From Syntrophomonadaceae bacterium (GTDB taxonomy: Bacteria; Bacillota_D; Dethiobacteria; DTU022; UBA8154), in the NCBI GenBank assembly GCA_007120815.1, contig SKMY01000028.1, forward strand, positions 1-7,263: DNA of 7,263 bases. The letters run 5' to 3'. The position numbers and the translations under genes were made by a program. The notes under the pieces were generated by a model, which did not search any database, was not told where the DNA came from, and was given only the letters and a program-made list of their open reading frames with translations. How positions within the stretch are numbered: position 1 is the stretch's first letter; each line of letters starts with the position of its first letter. Of this stretch, positions 6,287 through 7,263 are shown in pieces.

Positions 6287-7263
6287 ATGCCTTTAACACA
6301 GACACCTCTTCCCCCTCCCTCGGTAGGTGTACTGGTCAGTGAATTAACTGTTTACTATTTACTAAACCAGGCAACCATTCTACCCATACAGTACTTCGTT
6401 AAAGAAAATAAAAAACTCAAATTGAATTTGTTTTACTTCTCCGAAAGAGGGGTAAATCTGCGGGAACGTGATATTATTGGCCTTTACTGGGATGAGAAAA
6501 AAAATAAATGGCTGCCAAAAAAGTTTGTTTTCCCAGACGTGCTATACCTGAGGGGAGGGTTTAAGAATCAAGAAGATTTCCATGTCTTTAGAATTCTTTT
6601 AAGAAACAAGCGCGCTAAACTCATCAATTATCCAGGATTTTACAAATGTCATCTGTATCGGATAATTAAAAACAACCCGGCTCTAAAGAGCTGCCTGCCC
6701 GCCTCAAAGGTGGCTCAAAAGCCACAAGACATACAAAATATGCTGCTAAACCATAAGACCGTTTATCTTAAACCCGATAACGGCAGTTTAGGTAAATATG
6801 TCTTGCGGGTTGAAGCGCTTTCCAGTGGACACTATCTAGCCAGTTATTATAAGCACAGGGAAAAAAAACCGGTCTTCCACAGTGTGTACGGTTTTCAAGC
6901 ATTGACAGAGGAAATCTATACGTTTTTCCACAAAAAAAGATTTATCATTCAACAGGCTATTGACCTGATAACATACGAAAACAGGTTAACCGATATGAGG
7001 GCCGAAGTGCAGAGAAACGGGCGAGATAAATTAGAAATACTGGGTATTTCTGCACGGTTGGCAAAATCCAACTCCCCCATTACCACCCATGGAGAAGCAG
7101 TCACGATAGACCGTTTTTTGAAAGAATATTTACGTTACCAAGATGAAAAAATTGAAGAGATACAAAGCAAAGTCAATACCTTTCTCTTCAGCTTGTACCA
7201 GTCTATTGAAAATAATTACGGCCCATACGCGGAAATCGGTATAGATTTTGCTGTAGATATAAA
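6287..7263 (+). CDS. YheC/YheD-type ATP-grasp protein, N-terminal 325 residues (runs off right edge)
   Basis: This is a second ATP-grasp protein of the YheC/YheD spore-coat-associated type, open from ATG 6287 to the window end. The start has AGGAGAG (6270-6276) ten bases upstream. After a proline-rich leader come VGVLVSEL (13-20), the VLYLRGG region (85-91), YLKPDNGSLGKYVLRVE (160-176, with K162 and the N-G-S-L-G loop), RFIIQQAIDL (218-227), TDMRAEVQRNG (235-245) and EIGIDFAVD (316-324). This is the family order, with the final E-x-N metal-binding segment expected just beyond the edge. It is clearly diverged from the first copy: TDMRAEVQRNG here against YDIRILVQKNG there, so it is not a recent duplicate. 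It is downstream of the 133-aa protein gene, separated by a terminator. Its substrate is unknown; a ligase role on a peptide or protein is only a family-level possibility. Confidence 0.85.
   Translation, partial: MPLTQTPLPPPSVGVLVSELTVYYLLNQATILPIQYFVKENKKLKLNLFYFSERGVNLRERDIIGLYWDEKKNKWLPKKFVFPDVLYLRGGFKNQEDFHVFRILLRNKRAKLINYPGFYKCHLYRIIKNNPALKSCLPASKVAQKPQDIQNMLLNHKTVYLKPDNGSLGKYVLRVEALSSGHYLASYYKHREKKPVFHSVYGFQALTEEIYTFFHKKRFIIQQAIDLITYENRLTDMRAEVQRNGRDKLEILGISARLAKSNSPITTHGEAVTIDRFLKEYLRYQDEKIEEIQSKVNTFLFSLYQSIENNYGPYAEIGIDFAVDI

Noticed and set aside
1..7263. CRISPR arrays, tRNA/rRNA genes, riboswitches, insertion sequences
   Set aside because: Looked for across the window; no regularly spaced repeats, cloverleaf-like elements, conserved riboswitch cores or transposase-like translations were seen.

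Overview
The window looks like chromosome of a spore-forming Firmicute, most likely a clostridial lineage (Peptococcaceae / Desulfotomaculum-Pelotomaculum type). This is inferred from gene content: two YheC/YheD-type spore-coat-associated ATP-grasp proteins, a phosphate butyryltransferase, strong AGGAGG-like ribosome binding sites, three TTG starts and a mother-cell sporulation-type promoter. No RNA genes, CRISPR arrays, insertion sequences or phage genes were seen, and no gene-free stretch exceeds 300 bases.

Layout. Positions 1-5487 hold six genes in tandem on the minus strand. In transcription order from the right they are: a YheC/YheD ATP-grasp protein (4447-5487), a COG1237-type metallo-beta-lactamase-fold protein (3364-4317), a phosphate butyryltransferase (2361-3278), a YgeA/RacX-type amino-acid racemase (1575-2297), a DUF554 membrane protein (829-1524) and a RarD-type EamA/DMT transporter that runs off the left edge (1-713). 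The first two are separated by 129 bases, which contain a 35-codon coding-like fragment (4324-4428) with no start codon. From there leftward the gaps are 50-115 bases. To the right of a 208-base divergent spacer (5488-5695), two genes point right: a 133-aa protein with a CSxGFW...CPL pattern (5696-6097), then a hairpin terminator, then a second YheC/YheD-type ATP-grasp gene that runs off the right edge (6287-7263).

How the genes may work together. The left part is a mixed set of metabolic and membrane genes (acyl phosphate, amino-acid racemisation, efflux or permease) with no obvious single pathway. The right part is the more interesting: two ATP-grasp genes flank a small protein whose upstream region carries an exact CATACACT -10 and a CATATT -35, which resembles a sigma-E promoter. 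I infer a small sporulation / spore-surface cassette in which the 133-aa protein could be a structural component or a substrate of the ATP-grasp enzymes. That functional link is a hypothesis, not something the sequence proves.
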